NCBI GenBank assembly: GCA_963767835.1
Contig: CAVYFY010000015.1
Coordinates: 310,001 to 374,000 of the forward strand
Length of the DNA stretch: 64,000 bases
Origin: SIAQ01 sp963767835
Lineage (GTDB): Bacteria; Planctomycetota; Planctomycetia; Gemmatales; Gemmataceae
Direction: 5' to 3'
The position numbers and the translations under genes were made by a program. Shown one piece after another: positions 16,728 through 27,906 of this stretch. Within the stretch, counting starts at the first letter, position 1. Each line of letters starts with the position of its first letter. The notes under the pieces were generated by a model. That model saw nothing but the letters and a program-made list of their open reading frames with translations, searched no databases and had not been told where the DNA came from.

Positions 16728-17738
16728 TCACGGCGTCTTGCGCCACATCGTCGCTTCCAGGGCGATCAGGATCAGCCACGCCGCCAGTGCCGCGATTGCA
16801 AGCCAGGCAAAGAGCTCACGATAACGGCGATATTGAAAGCTGACGATCCGCTCGCGCTCCAGGCGGTCGATGCTTTCGTAAGCGCGCGACAGGCCACGCG
16901 CGTCCTGCGCCCGAAAATAGGTTCCGTCCGTCATCTTCGTGATCGCTTGCATCATGACGCGGGCACGGGCCACCTCTTCGGCTTCCTCGGCGTTCTTCGG
17001 CTCCGGCGAGGCGTCAATCGCGTAGATCGGCACGCCCAGGTTGGCGGCCAGCTGTGCGGCTTGCCGGGGCTTGAGCTTTTCGGGCACGTTCGATTCGCCG
17101 TCGGTTAGGAACACAATCACTTTGCGCCGCGTCGGCGCTTGCTCCAGGACATGCAGGGCCCAGGCAAGCGCATCGCCGGGATTGGTCGTTCCCTCACCGA
17201 CCCCGGTGCGTGGCTCCTGCGCTTCCATGATCTTGAGCAAGGCGGCGTGATCGAGCGTCAATGGGCAGGCAGTCTCCGGATGCGTCGCGAATGTCACCAG
17301 CGCGATCAAATCGCTGGGCCGACCGGGCAGTTCCACGTCTTCCGACGCCTGGCCGCCGGCAACGAAAAGACGAAACAGCTTCTTGACGCCTAACAGTCGC
17401 GTCGTCTTGGCCTGGCTGTCCGAAAAATCCACTTCCCCCATGCTTACGGACACATCGAGGACCATCGCAATCGCGATCCCTTCGGTCTCGACGCGCTTCG
17501 GGTCCTGCCAGCGAGGCCCGGCCAGGGCGATCATGGCAAGCGCCAAACCGAGGATACGCAGCGACAGGCCGCCCCAGTGGGCCCAGCGTGCGCGGCGATT
17601 TTCCAGCGTCGGCAAGAGGCGGGCATCGGAGAAGCGCCAGGCGCCGCGTGATCGGCGCAGCCACAGCCAGGCGAGGAATGGCAGGAACGCGAACAGCACG
17701 AGCGCCCAAGGATAGGTGAGGTTCGGCAGCATCGACAA
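16728..17738 (-). CDS. batA: BatA: VWA-domain inner-membrane protein
   Basis: The protein (336 residues from TTG 17738; 334 from ATG 17732) has N-terminal membrane helices (about 8-27 and 57-75), a periplasmic VWA domain with MIDAS motif DVSVS at residues 95-99 and VIVFLTDGESN, and a C-terminal membrane helix (about 310-328). This is the BatA pattern. It heads the VWA genes of the operon, and its start abuts the stop of the small gene at 17739. Family members are linked to stress tolerance with MoxR, but the mechanism is unresolved. Confidence 0.88.
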   Translation of the reverse strand: MSMLPNLTYPWALVLFAFLPFLAWLWLRRSRGAWRFSDARLLPTLENRRARWAHWGGLSLRILGLALAMIALAGPRWQDPKRVETEGIAIAMVLDVSVSMGEVDFSDSQAKTTRLLGVKKLFRLFVAGGQASEDVELPGRPSDLIALVTFATHPETACPLTLDHAALLKIMEAQEPRTGVGEGTTNPGDALAWALHVLEQAPTRRKVIVFLTDGESNVPEKLKPRQAAQLAANLGVPIYAIDASPEPKNAEEAEEVARARVMMQAITKMTDGTYFRAQDARGLSRAYESIDRLERERIVSFQYRRYRELFAWLAIAALAAWLILIALEATMWRKTP

Positions 17739-17984
17739 TCACCGGCTCTCGAACTCCTCAAGGATATAGCGGCAACTCGGATGCGTTTGCGCGATGCCTT
17801 GCAGCATCTCGATGAGCTCCTGCGTCCGGTCCGTCTCATCGGCGAGGTACTCCGGAAGCAACTCGACATCATTGAGAAGATTCGCCACAGAGCTGTCGGC
17901 CTCATGATAGGCTCCTGCTTTGGCGTGCACAATCAACCGTTGCAGCGCCTTGAGCGCTTTGGCATATTCTTGCGGCTGGATCAT
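17739..17984 (-). CDS. Small protein of unknown function in the bat operon
   Basis: An 81-residue, acidic, mostly helical protein (MIQPQEYAKALKALQRLIVH, EYLADETDRTQELIEMLQGI). No signal peptide or motif is visible. It overlaps the preceding gene by four bases (ATGA) and abuts batA, so it is clearly part of the operon. Its position suggests a role with the Bat proteins; I recognise no family. Confidence 0.6.
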   Translation of the reverse strand: MIQPQEYAKALKALQRLIVHAKAGAYHEADSSVANLLNDVELLPEYLADETDRTQELIEMLQGIAQTHPSCRYILEEFESR

Positions 17985-18244
17985 GGAACGCCTCCGTAAT
18001 CGAAATCGACGTCTTCAATATTCGTGCCCGTGTCCACGGACGGCTGGATAGTTACCGGCGGGAACGGCAACACAGCTTGCCCGGCGCCGGCGAGGGCGCG
18101 ATTCCATCGGGTTTCGTCAGCCCTGGTGATTCGCCGAATCAGTGCCTTCGGGGAGCGTAGGGCGTCGATCGGCACCTCCCCGGCGCCCAAGCTTTGTCCG
18201 CCGGCATCGACCACTTCCGCCCGCACCCATGTATGTCCAGACAT
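17981..18244 (-). CDS. Small protein of unknown function, first gene of the bat operon
   Basis: An 87-residue protein (SGHTWVRAEVVDAGGQSLGA, then an acidic C-terminus NIEDVDFDYGGVP). The same frame stays open upstream to 18364 (FRPRAGRFVSHHGWVRRAKA) but has no ATG, GTG or TTG there, so the start is set at ATG 18244. The real 5' end may be damaged. I do not recognise it. A DUF58 gene, usual beside moxR and batA, is not present. Confidence 0.5.
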   Translation of the reverse strand: MSGHTWVRAEVVDAGGQSLGAGEVPIDALRSPKALIRRITRADETRWNRALAGAGQAVLPFPPVTIQPSVDTGTNIEDVDFDYGGVP

Positions 18245-18361
18245 CCAGGCCGCCTTGGCTCGCCGGACCCATCCATGATGCGATACAAATCGCCCGGCGC
18301 GTGGACGAAATTGGACATCCCGAAATCTCTCGGTTGGCAGCGCGAAATCAGAAGCACGAAC

Positions 18362-21300
18362 TTATTGCTTTTGCTTCGTGAAAACCATCAATACTTGGCC
18401 CGAATTGGCCGGCGACGCAAAAGCGGTGGGGCGTTCCTTGCCGAAGCAAACCTTCAAGTCGTCCCTGGTGACCTCGAAAATACACCTTATTGGACTCGAT
18501 GCGTTAGGCGGCGTGATATCCAAGTGCATCGGGGATTTCTCTGGGTCAACGGTAAATGAAGCCTCGTCCTCCGCGTCTGCGTCGTCGGCGCGATTGCCAC
18601 GAACGATCAACTTTTCTCCCTTAAACGTGAATCGCATCTTCTTCAACACATCAGCGGGGGCCGACTGCCCATCCTTGACCATCGACTTTCCATTCCATGC
18701 GCCTTGCAGCGACGCCTTAACATCGTCAGCCTTCTTTCCCGGGGCCGGCGTTTTTTGCGAATCAGCCTTCTCAGGCGCCTTTTTGGGCGGATCAGTCTGC
18801 GCCGACGTTCTTTTCTTCTCCCGCGTCTTGGCATTCTTGTCCGACGGCGCCGGGATCACCTGCGTGTTCGCATCCTTTTGCTCATCGAGATTCGCCGGCG
18901 CCGGGCCGGCGATCGTGCACATCGCCTTGAAGGCCTCGTCGGAGATCGACTGGTCGATGAAGCGGACCGAGCCGTCGGCCATCATGGCGTAGGTGCCGCG
19001 TTTCTTGTCGTGGCTTGTGGAGATGAAGGGGGCAATGGAGTTGTTTTCCGGGACGCCGCGGAGGGTGGCGCCGCCGCCGGCGATCCACGGGCTGACGCCG
19101 GTGACACCGTCGTGCGGGATCTGGATCATGAGGATGGTGTTGGAGACGCCGCGGCCGGCGCCGATCTCATCAAGGGTCGCGGACTGGTCGTAGCTGAAGG
19201 CGCCGCGCTTAAATTTGGTCGCCGGGTCGCCGTACTTGTACGAAGCAGCGTCCAGGCCGACGCCGGCGATGCCGACGTAATGCGTGGCGGCAAAATCGAC
19301 GGGCAGCTCGCCGATGTTCACCTGCCGGCTACGCCCCGGATAACTCGGATCGAGGAACTGCGGCACAATGGTGCTGCCGGCCATCCAGTTGCCCGGATCA
19401 CGCCAGGACTGGTCAAAGCGCACCTGGTCCAGCAGCGTTTGCTGCCCCAGATAAGGGAGCAGCCCGGCCATGAAGCTGATGCGATTTTTCGGCTCACGAT
19501 CGATGCGCAGCGGCGGGCGGGTGGTGTCGGAATCGCGCGAGCGCTCGAAGGCGCCGGGGGGCAATCGGCCCGGCAGAATCTGAATCTGCCGCTGGGTGAG
19601 GCCCGTCTCCCCAGCGGTTTTGCCCGCGGCCGCCAGAATATGCCGCAGCGATTGTGAGGCCGCCTCGATCTCGACGCGCACCTTGCTGGCGTTCAAGGCA
19701 GCGATGGTTCGCGCCTGCGTCAGCGTCGAATTGTCGAGCAGCAAATCGAGCACAAAATCCACCTGCATCGCCTGCTGTGTCACCGTGATCTGCGACGTGG
19801 TCGGCTCCGCCGATTTTTTCTCTTCAGGTTTCTTATCGGGCGGCGGTCCGGGAGGTTGCGGTCCCGGAGGTGGTGGCGGCGCAGGCATCGGGTTGGGCGG
19901 CGGCGTCACCGGCAGCGGCGACGTCGCCGCCACCAGCCGCACATCTTGCCCCACGAGCTGCTGCAGGAAGCGCGCCACCGATTTGCCGACGCGATTATTG
20001 AGTTGCCCGGCGATGTCGGTGGCATCAGTGTCCACGCCGCAGGTGATCTCATTGCGCAGCCGATATTTCAATGTGTCGCGCTGCACCAGGGCCGTCCCCA
20101 GAAAATGAATGTGCGGCTTGGTCTCGTGCAACAGCAGCGTCACGTCCCAGAACTGGCGCGGCAAGCGAGGCACGCTGTACTTGAATTCGGGCGGCTTGAT
20201 TACGGAGCAATTGGCGATCATGTCCGTGGCGGAGCTGAAAAGCACCTTGTCCTTGCCATCGGGGCCACGCGATTCCATGCGATCGAGAATTTCCTTGAGG
20301 GTCGGATGGATCGTCATATAGGTGTCGCCAGCCGACGGGATGCCGGCACTGGGGTTCGGGTTGGAAGTCGGGTTCGAATCGCCGGCGGTCTTTTGCAGCA
20401 TGACCGGCCAGGTTCCCTCGGGGGATTTGCACATGCCGGCCATCTTCGCCGGCTCCTCAAGCTTGAGTTCATAGGTTCCCGACTTGATGTCAACCAAGGT
20501 AATTTCCGGGGGCGTGGCTGCGGCGTTGCTGGTCATGGTCGCGCTGGCCGACTTCAACTTCCGCTTGTCGCTGTCGATCTTGACGATGGGAGTCGGGTCT
20601 TTACTGAAGACGACGCGGATTTTGCTGCTGCCCTCCTCGACGCCTTCCCAGGTCGTGCCACGCAATTCATCAATGGGGCTCTTCGCCGCGCCGCCGCCGT
20701 TGGGCTGCGGCGGCACGCCCTGATCGTTCGCGAAATTCAGCACGGTGTATTCCGGTTGCGGCACGGCAACACCTGCGCCGCCTCCCCCCTTGGGATTCGG
20801 CCGGGGCTTCTTCTTCGGGACATCTGGCGGCATCGGATCGCCTCCCGGCGGCGGCATCGGGTTGCCCCCCGTATTGCCCGCCGGCGGCGTGCTCGGCGGC
20901 GGACCGCTCGGATGGGACCGCAGCGCGAATTTTCCCTTCGCCCTCAAGAACTCCTCCACCGGCACCTGGTCCCCAATGATCAGCGTCTGCGGACTGTGCA
21001 CACGGAAATAAGTCGGCTTGTCGCTGGGAGGCTCGAGGGCGCGCACGCTATTGGGGATGCCGAATGAGAAGCCGGCGAGCCGATCAAACCAGGGGTGTGG
21101 CTCGGACATCTTGAAAAAGACCTGCCCGTCGATGCCTTTGCCTACGGCCTTGAGCTTGAGCGCCGCCTTCAGATCTTTTTCATTGATCACGTCCTTGAAA
21201 TGCAGGATGGTGAAGCGCCAGCTCGGAATGGTGTTTTTTTGCGCACAACAAATCGTCGATGGCCAGCACCGAAAAGCCGAGCCTTTTTCGAAGCTCGGCG

Positions 21301-22124
21301 TCGTCAAGGGCGCCCGGCGTCTCGAATACGGCGTTGCGAAGAACGCTGTTCGCGCTGAATAGGTCCTGGAATGAAACCCGGAAGAAGGCTTCGGTGGCAC
21401 CCGGCAGCAGGTTGGACAGCTTGACGCGCTCCGCGTCGGTGAGCGGGACGGCGGCGACCTCGACGGGCGCCTTATTTTCGTCGGTGTTGTCGGGGGTCTT
21501 GTTACCCTGATCGGGATTTTGGGTGCCGGGGCCGCCGGTTTTCTGAACGGTCGGAGTGCGGCCGGTGCCACCGCGCAGGACGATGACGGCGGCTACGACC
21601 AGAATCACCACGCCGACGCCCGCCAGCGCCAGGCCGATGGTGAGTTTTTTCTTGTCTTTCTTTTTCGCGTGGCCCTCATCCTCATCGTCTTCCTCGTCGT
21701 CCTCTTCCTCGGCGGCGTGCTTGACTTTGCCGTTGCTGCTCGCCTTGGCCTTGCCGTTCTTACCGTTCTTGACCTTGACTGGCTCGTCTTCCACATCTTC
21801 AACGTCTTCAACGTCTTCCACATCTTCGACGTCGTCAACATCGTCCACGTCTTCGACATCGTCGTCAACTTCCACCGTCGGCCGTTTGCTTTTGCCCGCC
21901 GGCGGCGACTTGCTGGCGACGGAAGTGGCTTTCTTCGCGCCCATCTTGGTGTTCTTCTTACCGGCCGGCTTGGCATCCGCTTCACCGTCATCGTCCGACT
22001 TCGCGGCGATGAACTTATCCTTGCACTTGGTGCATTCGACTTTCTTGCCGACCATGCCTTCCTTGATCGTAATCATCGTCTCGCAAGTGGGACATTGCTG
22101 TTTGAAGGTGGTGCTGACGGCCAT
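18362..22124 (-). CDS. Very large zinc-ribbon / DUF1559-like / TIGR03067 protein (frameshifted)
   Basis: About 1250 residues in two frames. The N-terminus has a zinc ribbon (CPTCETMITI...CTKC), an Asp/Val-rich acidic stretch, a lysine-rich segment and one membrane helix (LTIGLALAGVGVVILVVAAV). A long extracytoplasmic part follows with Pro/Gly-rich linkers. From about 19540 to 18890 comes a DUF1559-like core (LPYLGQQTLLDQVRFDQSW, MMADGSVRFIDQSISDEAFK) that lacks its usual pilin N-terminus. The C-terminus resembles TIGR03067 (LQGAWNGKSMVKDGQSAP, LKVCFGKERPTAFASP). The frame changes at an A7 run on the coding strand near 21234-21241: A6 would join the two frames. Function unknown; probably an anchored envelope protein. 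Confidence 0.85.
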
Positions 22125-22234
22125 CGTTGAAACTCCCTGACATGAGCAATCGACTCATCAAGGGCGTCAATCTGCATTGAGTATCATAGTCGAAAGGGCG
22201 GGCGGAATGCAATTACCTTTTTTCCGCGGCGGAA

Positions 22235-23193
22235 TCAGGATGGCTGTGACGGCAGTCGGCATACGAGAACGGGGATCGAGCTGCCGCGCACGACCTTGTC
22301 CGCGACGCTGCCGATCAGCAATCGGGACACGCCGCGGCCATGCGTTTCCAGGGCGATCAGATCGGCGCCGGCAAGGGCCGCTTCGCGCAAAATCGCGGCC
22401 GCCGGCTGCTCGGCGACGTGCACGCGCGTCTGGACCTTGGCGCCGTGCGTGCGCAAATTTTCGGCAACGCTCTGGAGATACGCTTCGGCTTTCAGGCATT
22501 TTTGCTCATCAATGTGCGCCAGGGTGATTCCGTCCGGCGCCGGCTTGGACGCGGTGGTTGCTCCGGCGGCGCGAGCGCAATGGGATAGGCAGGCCGGACC
22601 ACGCGCACCAGCGTGTACTCAGCTCCGCAGCGCTTGCCAAGCGCCAGCGCCGCCTGAACGACGCAGTCAGCTTTGGTGTTGCCGCCCAATGCGATGAGAA
22701 AGTGCTTCAGCGATACGGGGTGTTGCAGATCGGCGGTCGGCGGATGTTCAGGGGGTCTGGCCAGGAGCAGCGGCACCGGCGCGGTGCGGATCAGCTTGTC
22801 CGCATTGCTGCCCAGCCAGAATCGCGCCACGGCGCCGCGCCCGTGACTGCTCAAGACAATCAAGTCCGCGCCGGTTTTAACGGCGTCGGCGCAGATCGAT
22901 TCGCAAACTCCCTCTTCTTCTTCGAGCACATCGCAGATCACGGGCACAACGTTTGCCAGGCGTTGAACCACGCTCTCCAGATAAGCCTGCGCGTCATCTC
23001 GATGCAATTGCCGCAGTTCTTTATCGAGAGGATCATTCATCTGGGGCGGCATGAAAAAATAATCGGCCAGCGGCGGCACGACGCGAAGAAGCCGCAACGT
23101 CGCGCTGCAACACCTGGCTGCGGAAACTGCCAATGGCAGAGCATGCTCGGCAAAAATGGAACCGTCGAGAGGAACGAGGATCGATCGAAACAT
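22235..23193 (-). CDS. Tandem universal stress protein (two UspA domains, frameshifted)
   Basis: The start MFRSILVPLDGS at 23193 has GAAAGG upstream. The first UspA domain (residues 1-150) contains the ATP-binding pattern SSHGRGAVARFWLGS. The second begins near LKHFLIALGGNTKADCVVQA and ends LETHGRGVSRLLIGSVADKV. Around 22545-22570 the frame shifts: PPRPSRRRTESPW replaces the expected TASKPAPDGITLAHIDEQ, found in the adjacent frame. With one base corrected the protein is about 319 residues. UspA proteins bind ATP and respond to stress. It is followed by a short intergenic stretch before the DUF1559-type gene. Confidence 0.85.
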
Positions 23194-23335
23194 GATAGCG
23201 TGCCTTTCAACATGACTTAACAGCACCGGAGGATCGATCCGGCTGCTATTTCAGTATACCCGCTTTTTGCGACCAACCGTGTTGGCGATGGTTTCAATAT
23301 CCTGAAAAATCCGGTGGCAAAATCAGAAGTTGGCC

Positions 23336-23364
23336 TTGCCAGTGTGCGTTTACTCACCTAGAAT
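23336..23364 (+). promoter_or_regulatory. Sigma70-like promoter ahead of the TIGR03000 gene
   Basis: TTGCCA at 23336-23341 and TAGAAT at 23359-23364 are 17 bases apart, about 50 bases ahead of the start codon. A similar TTGACT-16-TAGAAT element lies ahead of the other glycine-rich gene (31982-32009). Confidence 0.5.
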
Positions 23365-23412
23365 AAAGTAACGGTTTGAATTACCTGTCTAACATTCTGA
23401 GGGAGGCCCGCC

Positions 23413-24129
23413 ATGGTGAGTAAGTATTTCCTTAATTGCGCCCTTGTCGTGGCAGCGTGCTTGCTGCTAGGGGTCGGCGCGAACCCGGCTGCCGCAGGGC
23501 ATGGCGGGGGCGGTGGGGGCGGCGGCGGCCACGGCGGTGGAGGCGGCGGCCATGGCGGGTACGGCGGCGGCGGCTACGGACACGGCGGATACGGCGGCGG
23601 CTATGGCTATGGCGGTCGTGGTTATGGCTACGGCGGCGGTTTCTACGGCGGCGGCTTCTATGGCGGCGGCCTCTTCTACGGCGATTATATGCTCGGCGGC
23701 GGATATCCGGGATACTTCGCGCCCTATGCTTACCCCTATGCCGCGCCTTCCTATTACCCAGCTCCATTGTCTTACGGCGATCCGTATTCTGCACGGATTT
23801 CTTCTTATCCGCCGATCGCATCGAACTCGGCCTATTATCCGCCCATCGCCGCTAGCAACGCCACGATCCGTGTCGTGTTGCCCGATCCCCAGGCCACAGT
23901 GCTCTTTGACGGGCGCAAAACAACTTCAACGGGCGCCGAGCGATACTACGACACGCCGGCTTTGACGCCGGGAGGTTCCTATGAATACCAAGTCCAGGTC
24001 AGCTGGATGCAAGACGGCAAGCTAGTCAGTGACCAGCGTTCCGTCGCGGTCACGCCCGGAAAAACCACCGATGTGGTGTTCTCGCGAACGGGGGCACAAC
24101 CAGCCCGAGTCATTTCTTCGGTGAAATGA
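23413..24129 (+). CDS. Secreted glycine-rich protein with a TIGR03000 domain
   Basis: The 238-residue protein has a signal peptide (1-28, ending PAAAG), a Gly/His/Tyr-rich repeat region (about 29-95; GYGGGY, GGFYGG units), a Tyr/Pro-rich stretch and a C-terminal domain of about 75 residues. That domain (TIRVVLPDPQATVLFDGRKT, TGAERYYDTPALTPGGSYEY, VSWMQDGK) matches the planctomycete TIGR03000 pattern, a small beta domain. GGGAGG precedes the ATG. Such proteins are probably cell-envelope or matrix components; no enzymatic motif is seen. It is a single-gene transcript with its own promoter and terminator. Confidence 0.88.
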   Translation: MVSKYFLNCALVVAACLLLGVGANPAAAGHGGGGGGGGGHGGGGGGHGGYGGGGYGHGGYGGGYGYGGRGYGYGGGFYGGGFYGGGLFYGDYMLGGGYPGYFAPYAYPYAAPSYYPAPLSYGDPYSARISSYPPIASNSAYYPPIAASNATIRVVLPDPQATVLFDGRKTTSTGAERYYDTPALTPGGSYEYQVQVSWMQDGKLVSDQRSVAVTPGKTTDVVFSRTGAQPARVISSVK

Positions 24130-24142
24130 TCGTATGAGCAAG

Positions 24143-24182
24143 GGCGGGAAATCAGCCAGATTTCCTGCCTTTTTTGTTTTTT
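24143..24182 (+). terminator. Rho-independent terminator of the TIGR03000 gene
   Basis: GGCGGGAAATC pairs with GATTTCCTGCC (one G-T wobble), loop AGCCA, followed at once by TTTTTTGTTTTTT. Confidence 0.85.
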
Positions 24183-24414
24183 CCAGTCGCAACGTTACGG
24201 TTTTCCCAGTTTTCCCGCTCCTGGCATCTTCGCGCATTGGAAACCGACCTCGGCTTGGTGAGAACGTGATTGACGCGCTGATCGCAGAGTTTATAATCGC
24301 AGAAAAGAAGCTTCAATTGCACGAGATGCACTCGTCGATTATTTATTCCAGGCGTGGTGATTAAACATTCACTCACCTGGGTGCATGAGACTTTATTCGT
24401 GAGGCACATGACCG

Positions 24415-27400
24415 ATGAACCCACTTAGCTTTGCACTCCGCCATCCGGTGACAGTCATGGTTGCCGTGATGGCGATTGCATTGGGTAGCGTGATTACCGT
24501 TTTTGACGTGGGCTTGCTCAAGCCGATGCGCCGGGACGTGTTCCCCAATCTCAATCAGCCGGTCATTTACGTCGCCCAGCCGTACGGCGGCATGGACCCG
24601 GCCCAGATGGAAGGGCTCATCACCAACTATTACGAATACGCCTTCCTGTTCATGAACGGCATTCACCACGTCGAATCGCGAGAACGTGCAGAACATCGCG
24701 CTGGTGAAGCTTTACTTCCAGCCTGGCACGAATATGGCTCAGGCGGTCGCGGAGGCCGCCATCTATGCCAACCGGGCCAAGGCGTTCTTCCCGCCCGGAA
24801 CCGTCACGCCTTTCATCATGTCGCTGGACGCCAGCATGGTGCCGGTCGCTTACGTGACCTTGTCCAGCGATTCGAAGAGCGTCGATGAGCTTGGCCGACC
24901 TGATGCTGTTCAGGGTCCGTCCCAAGCTGGCCAGTCTGCCCGGCACGACGGCGCCGCAACCGTTCGGCGGCAGCCTTCGCTCCATCGTCGTCAACCTCGA
25001 TCCGCGACCGGCTCCAGGCGTACAACCTCTCGCCCGACCAGGTGGCCCAGGCCCTCAACACGGGCAACATCATCACGCCATCCGGCAATGCCCGCGTCCA
25101 GGACCAGATGCCGATCGTCTCGGTCAACTCCATCGTGGTCGATCCCAAAGACCTCGGCAACATTCCGATCAAGCCCGAGGAAAACATTTATCTGCGCGAT
25201 CTGCTGCTGCCGCCGGCACGGTCCAGGACACGACCGATATCCCGACGGGCTGGGCGCTGGTGAACGGCCGGCGGGCGGTGTACATGCCGATCCTGAAAAC
25301 GGCCGAAGCCTCAACGCTGACAGTGGCCACGCAGCTGAAGGACAACATGGACGACATGCGCAGCGTTCTGCCCAAGGACTGCAAGCTCGAACTGGAATTC
25401 GATCAGTCGCCGTATGTCACCGGAGCCGTCGGCGGCGTCGTGCAGGAGTCGGCCATCGGGGCCGTGCTGACCGGCCTGATGGTGTTGCTGTTCCTGGGGG
25501 ACGTGCGCAGTGTGATCGTCGTCGTCCTCACGATCCCCTTGTCGCTGATGGGTTCGCTCATCGGCCTGTTCATCACCGGCCAGAGCATCAACCTGATGAC
25601 GCTGGGCGGCATGTCGCTGGCGGTCGGCATCCTGGTGGATATGGGAACCGTGGTCATCGAGAACATTCACACGCAGATGGCCAAACAGCCGTCGCTGGCA
25701 CGGGCGGTGTTCGTCGGCACCGCCGAAACGACCGTGCCCATCTTGCTGGCCATGCTATGCATCCTGGCGGTGTTTATCCCGTCGTTCCTGATGGAGGGGG
25801 CGGCGGGCGGCGTTGTTCGTGCCGCTGGCGATCTCGGTCGGCTTCGCCATGATCACGGCGTTTATCCTGTCGATCACCTTCGTGCCGGTGCTGTCGATCT
25901 GGATGTTGAAGGCGCACGCGCATGGCCACGAACATGGTGAGGAGCCGCCCGCGGGCCGATTCTCGTTTGCCGCGTTTCGCCGCCGATATGTCAAGGTCGT
26001 GCAAGTCGTGCTGGCGCGGCGCTGGGCGGTCATTGGCGGTTATTTGGTCGGCGTGGTGCTGGTCCTGGGGTGTGCACGTCACACTTGTTTCTTGGACCTG
26101 TGATGCCAGGGGTAGGGCAGGAGATTTCCCCGCAGGTGGACGCTGGCCAGTTCCAGATGCGTCTGAAGGCGCCGGTGGGAACCCGCCTTGAGGTCACCGA
26201 GGATTTGACCAAGCAAGCCTTGCTCGAGATGGAAGACATTCTCGGACCGGACAGCGTCAAGATGTCGGTCGCCCATATCGGCCAGACGGCGCCGACCTTG
26301 ACGGCCAACGCCGTCTTCCTGTGGACCAGCGGCCCCGATCAGGCGGTCATCCGCATCGCCTTGAATGAAGAAAAAGGATTTCGCACCGAAGAAGTCAAGG
26401 AAAGGCTGCGCAAGGAATTGCCGGAACGATTGCGGCCGTGGCTGGCCAAGCATCTGGTGTCGGGTTATGGCGCGGCGGCCGATGTTGCGGCCCGGCGTGC
26501 CGAGCAGGTGTCGGTTTCCTTCGAGCCCGCGGACGTGATCAATCAGGTCATGAGCTTCGGCTCGCCGACGCCGGTCGAGGTCGTGATCAGCGGCCCGGAA
26601 ATCAGATGAGAACCGGGCCTATGCCAAGAGAGTGTTCGATGAGATGAGCCAGATTGCGACCTTGAAGGATCTGCAGTTCGGGCAGACTTTCGATTATCCG
26701 CTGCATCAAGGTGGAGATCGACCGGGAGCGGGCCGGAGAGGCGGGGCTGACGGTCGCGGAGGCTTCCAACGCCATGATTGCCGCCACCTCATCGAGCCGC
26801 TACATCTACCCGGTATATTGGGCCGATCCCAAGACCGGCATCGGCTATCAGGTGCAGCTGCAAGTGCCGCCGGCGCAGATGAACTCGATCGCCGAGGTCG
26901 GGCATGATTCCCGTCAAGTTGAATCCTGAGGGGGGCGCCGCCGTGCTGTTGCGCGATGTGGCCTCGCTCAAACGGGAGCACCATGCCGCAGGAATACGAC
27001 CGCATCAACCAGCGGCGCATCGTGTCGATCACCGCCAACGTGGTCGGCGAGGATCTCGGCCGGGCGGTCACCAAGATCGAAGCGGCAATCACGCCGGGCC
27101 GGCGATCCGCCGCGCGGCGTTAAGATCGGCGACGATAAGGGCCATATTCGCGGCCAGGTTCCCGCGATGCAGCAAATGTTCAACGGCTTGAGCAGAGGCT
27201 TGGTGCTGGCGGTGGTGGTGGTGTTCCTGATGCTCACCGCTTATTTCCAGTCCTTCAAGCTGGCTTTTGTATCGATGGCGACGACTCCCGCGGTGGTGGC
27301 AGGCGTGGCCTTCGCGCTCTTCATCACCCACACCACCCTGAACATCCAATCGTTCATGGGCGCGATCATGGCCATCGGCGTCGCCGTCGCCAACGCCATT

Positions 27401-27844
27401 CTGCTGGTGACGTTCGCCGAGAATGCTCGGCAGACCGGCCTGAGTGCCGCGGATGGCGCCCGCAAAGGCGCGGAGGAGCGGTTGCGGCCGATCTTGATGA
27501 CCAGTTGCGCCATGATCGCCGGCATGGTGCCGATGGCGCTGGGTCTGGGCGAGGGCGGCGAGCAAAGTGCGCCGCTGGGCCGGGCCGTCATCGGCGGCCT
27601 GGGTGTCGCCACCGGTGCGACGCTGTTGATTCTGCCCGCGGTCTTCAGCATCGTGATGGGTTCGACGAAGATCGGTTCGCCGTCATTGCATCCCGACGAT
27701 CCGGAGAGCACCTGCTACGCGCCGGAATCCGCGGAAGGAGCCAGTCATGGGCACGCCCCGGCCCATGCGGAGACGCCGCCGCCGCCGCCGCACGGGACTG
27801 ACATCGCGGCAGGGCCGGGCGCGCCGCCGCACCCGACGGCATGA
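24415..27844 (+). pseudogene. RND efflux pump permease, broken by about ten frameshifts
   Basis: The translation matches a full-length HAE1/CusA-type RND pump when the frames are joined. It has the start NPLSFALRHPVTVMVAVMAI, the periplasmic GGMDPAQMEGLITNYYEYAF, the membrane motif GGMSLAVGILVDMGTVVIEN (the usual acidic VDEATV site reads VDMGTV), MEGAAG, and the C-terminal GAIMAIGVAVANAILLVTFA. The frame changes near 24680, 24890, 25015, 25215, 25805, 26075, 26605, 26710, 26900, 26985 and 27110. Amino-acid identity to the family stays good between breaks, so they are recent or technical. As written no functional pump can be made. Genes for the adaptor and outer-membrane protein follow on the same strand. 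Confidence 0.85.
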
Positions 27845-27906
27845 GCGGTTTCCCGGCGGCCCCTTGAATACACGTACCTTCAATCGAAAAAAGGAGATAA
27901 ACCACC

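Noticed and set aside
21230..21245. A canonical -1 programmed frameshift site at the A7 run
   Set aside because: The needed shift is +1 (or -2), not -1, and no downstream stem is obvious. An extra A or transcript slippage explains it better.
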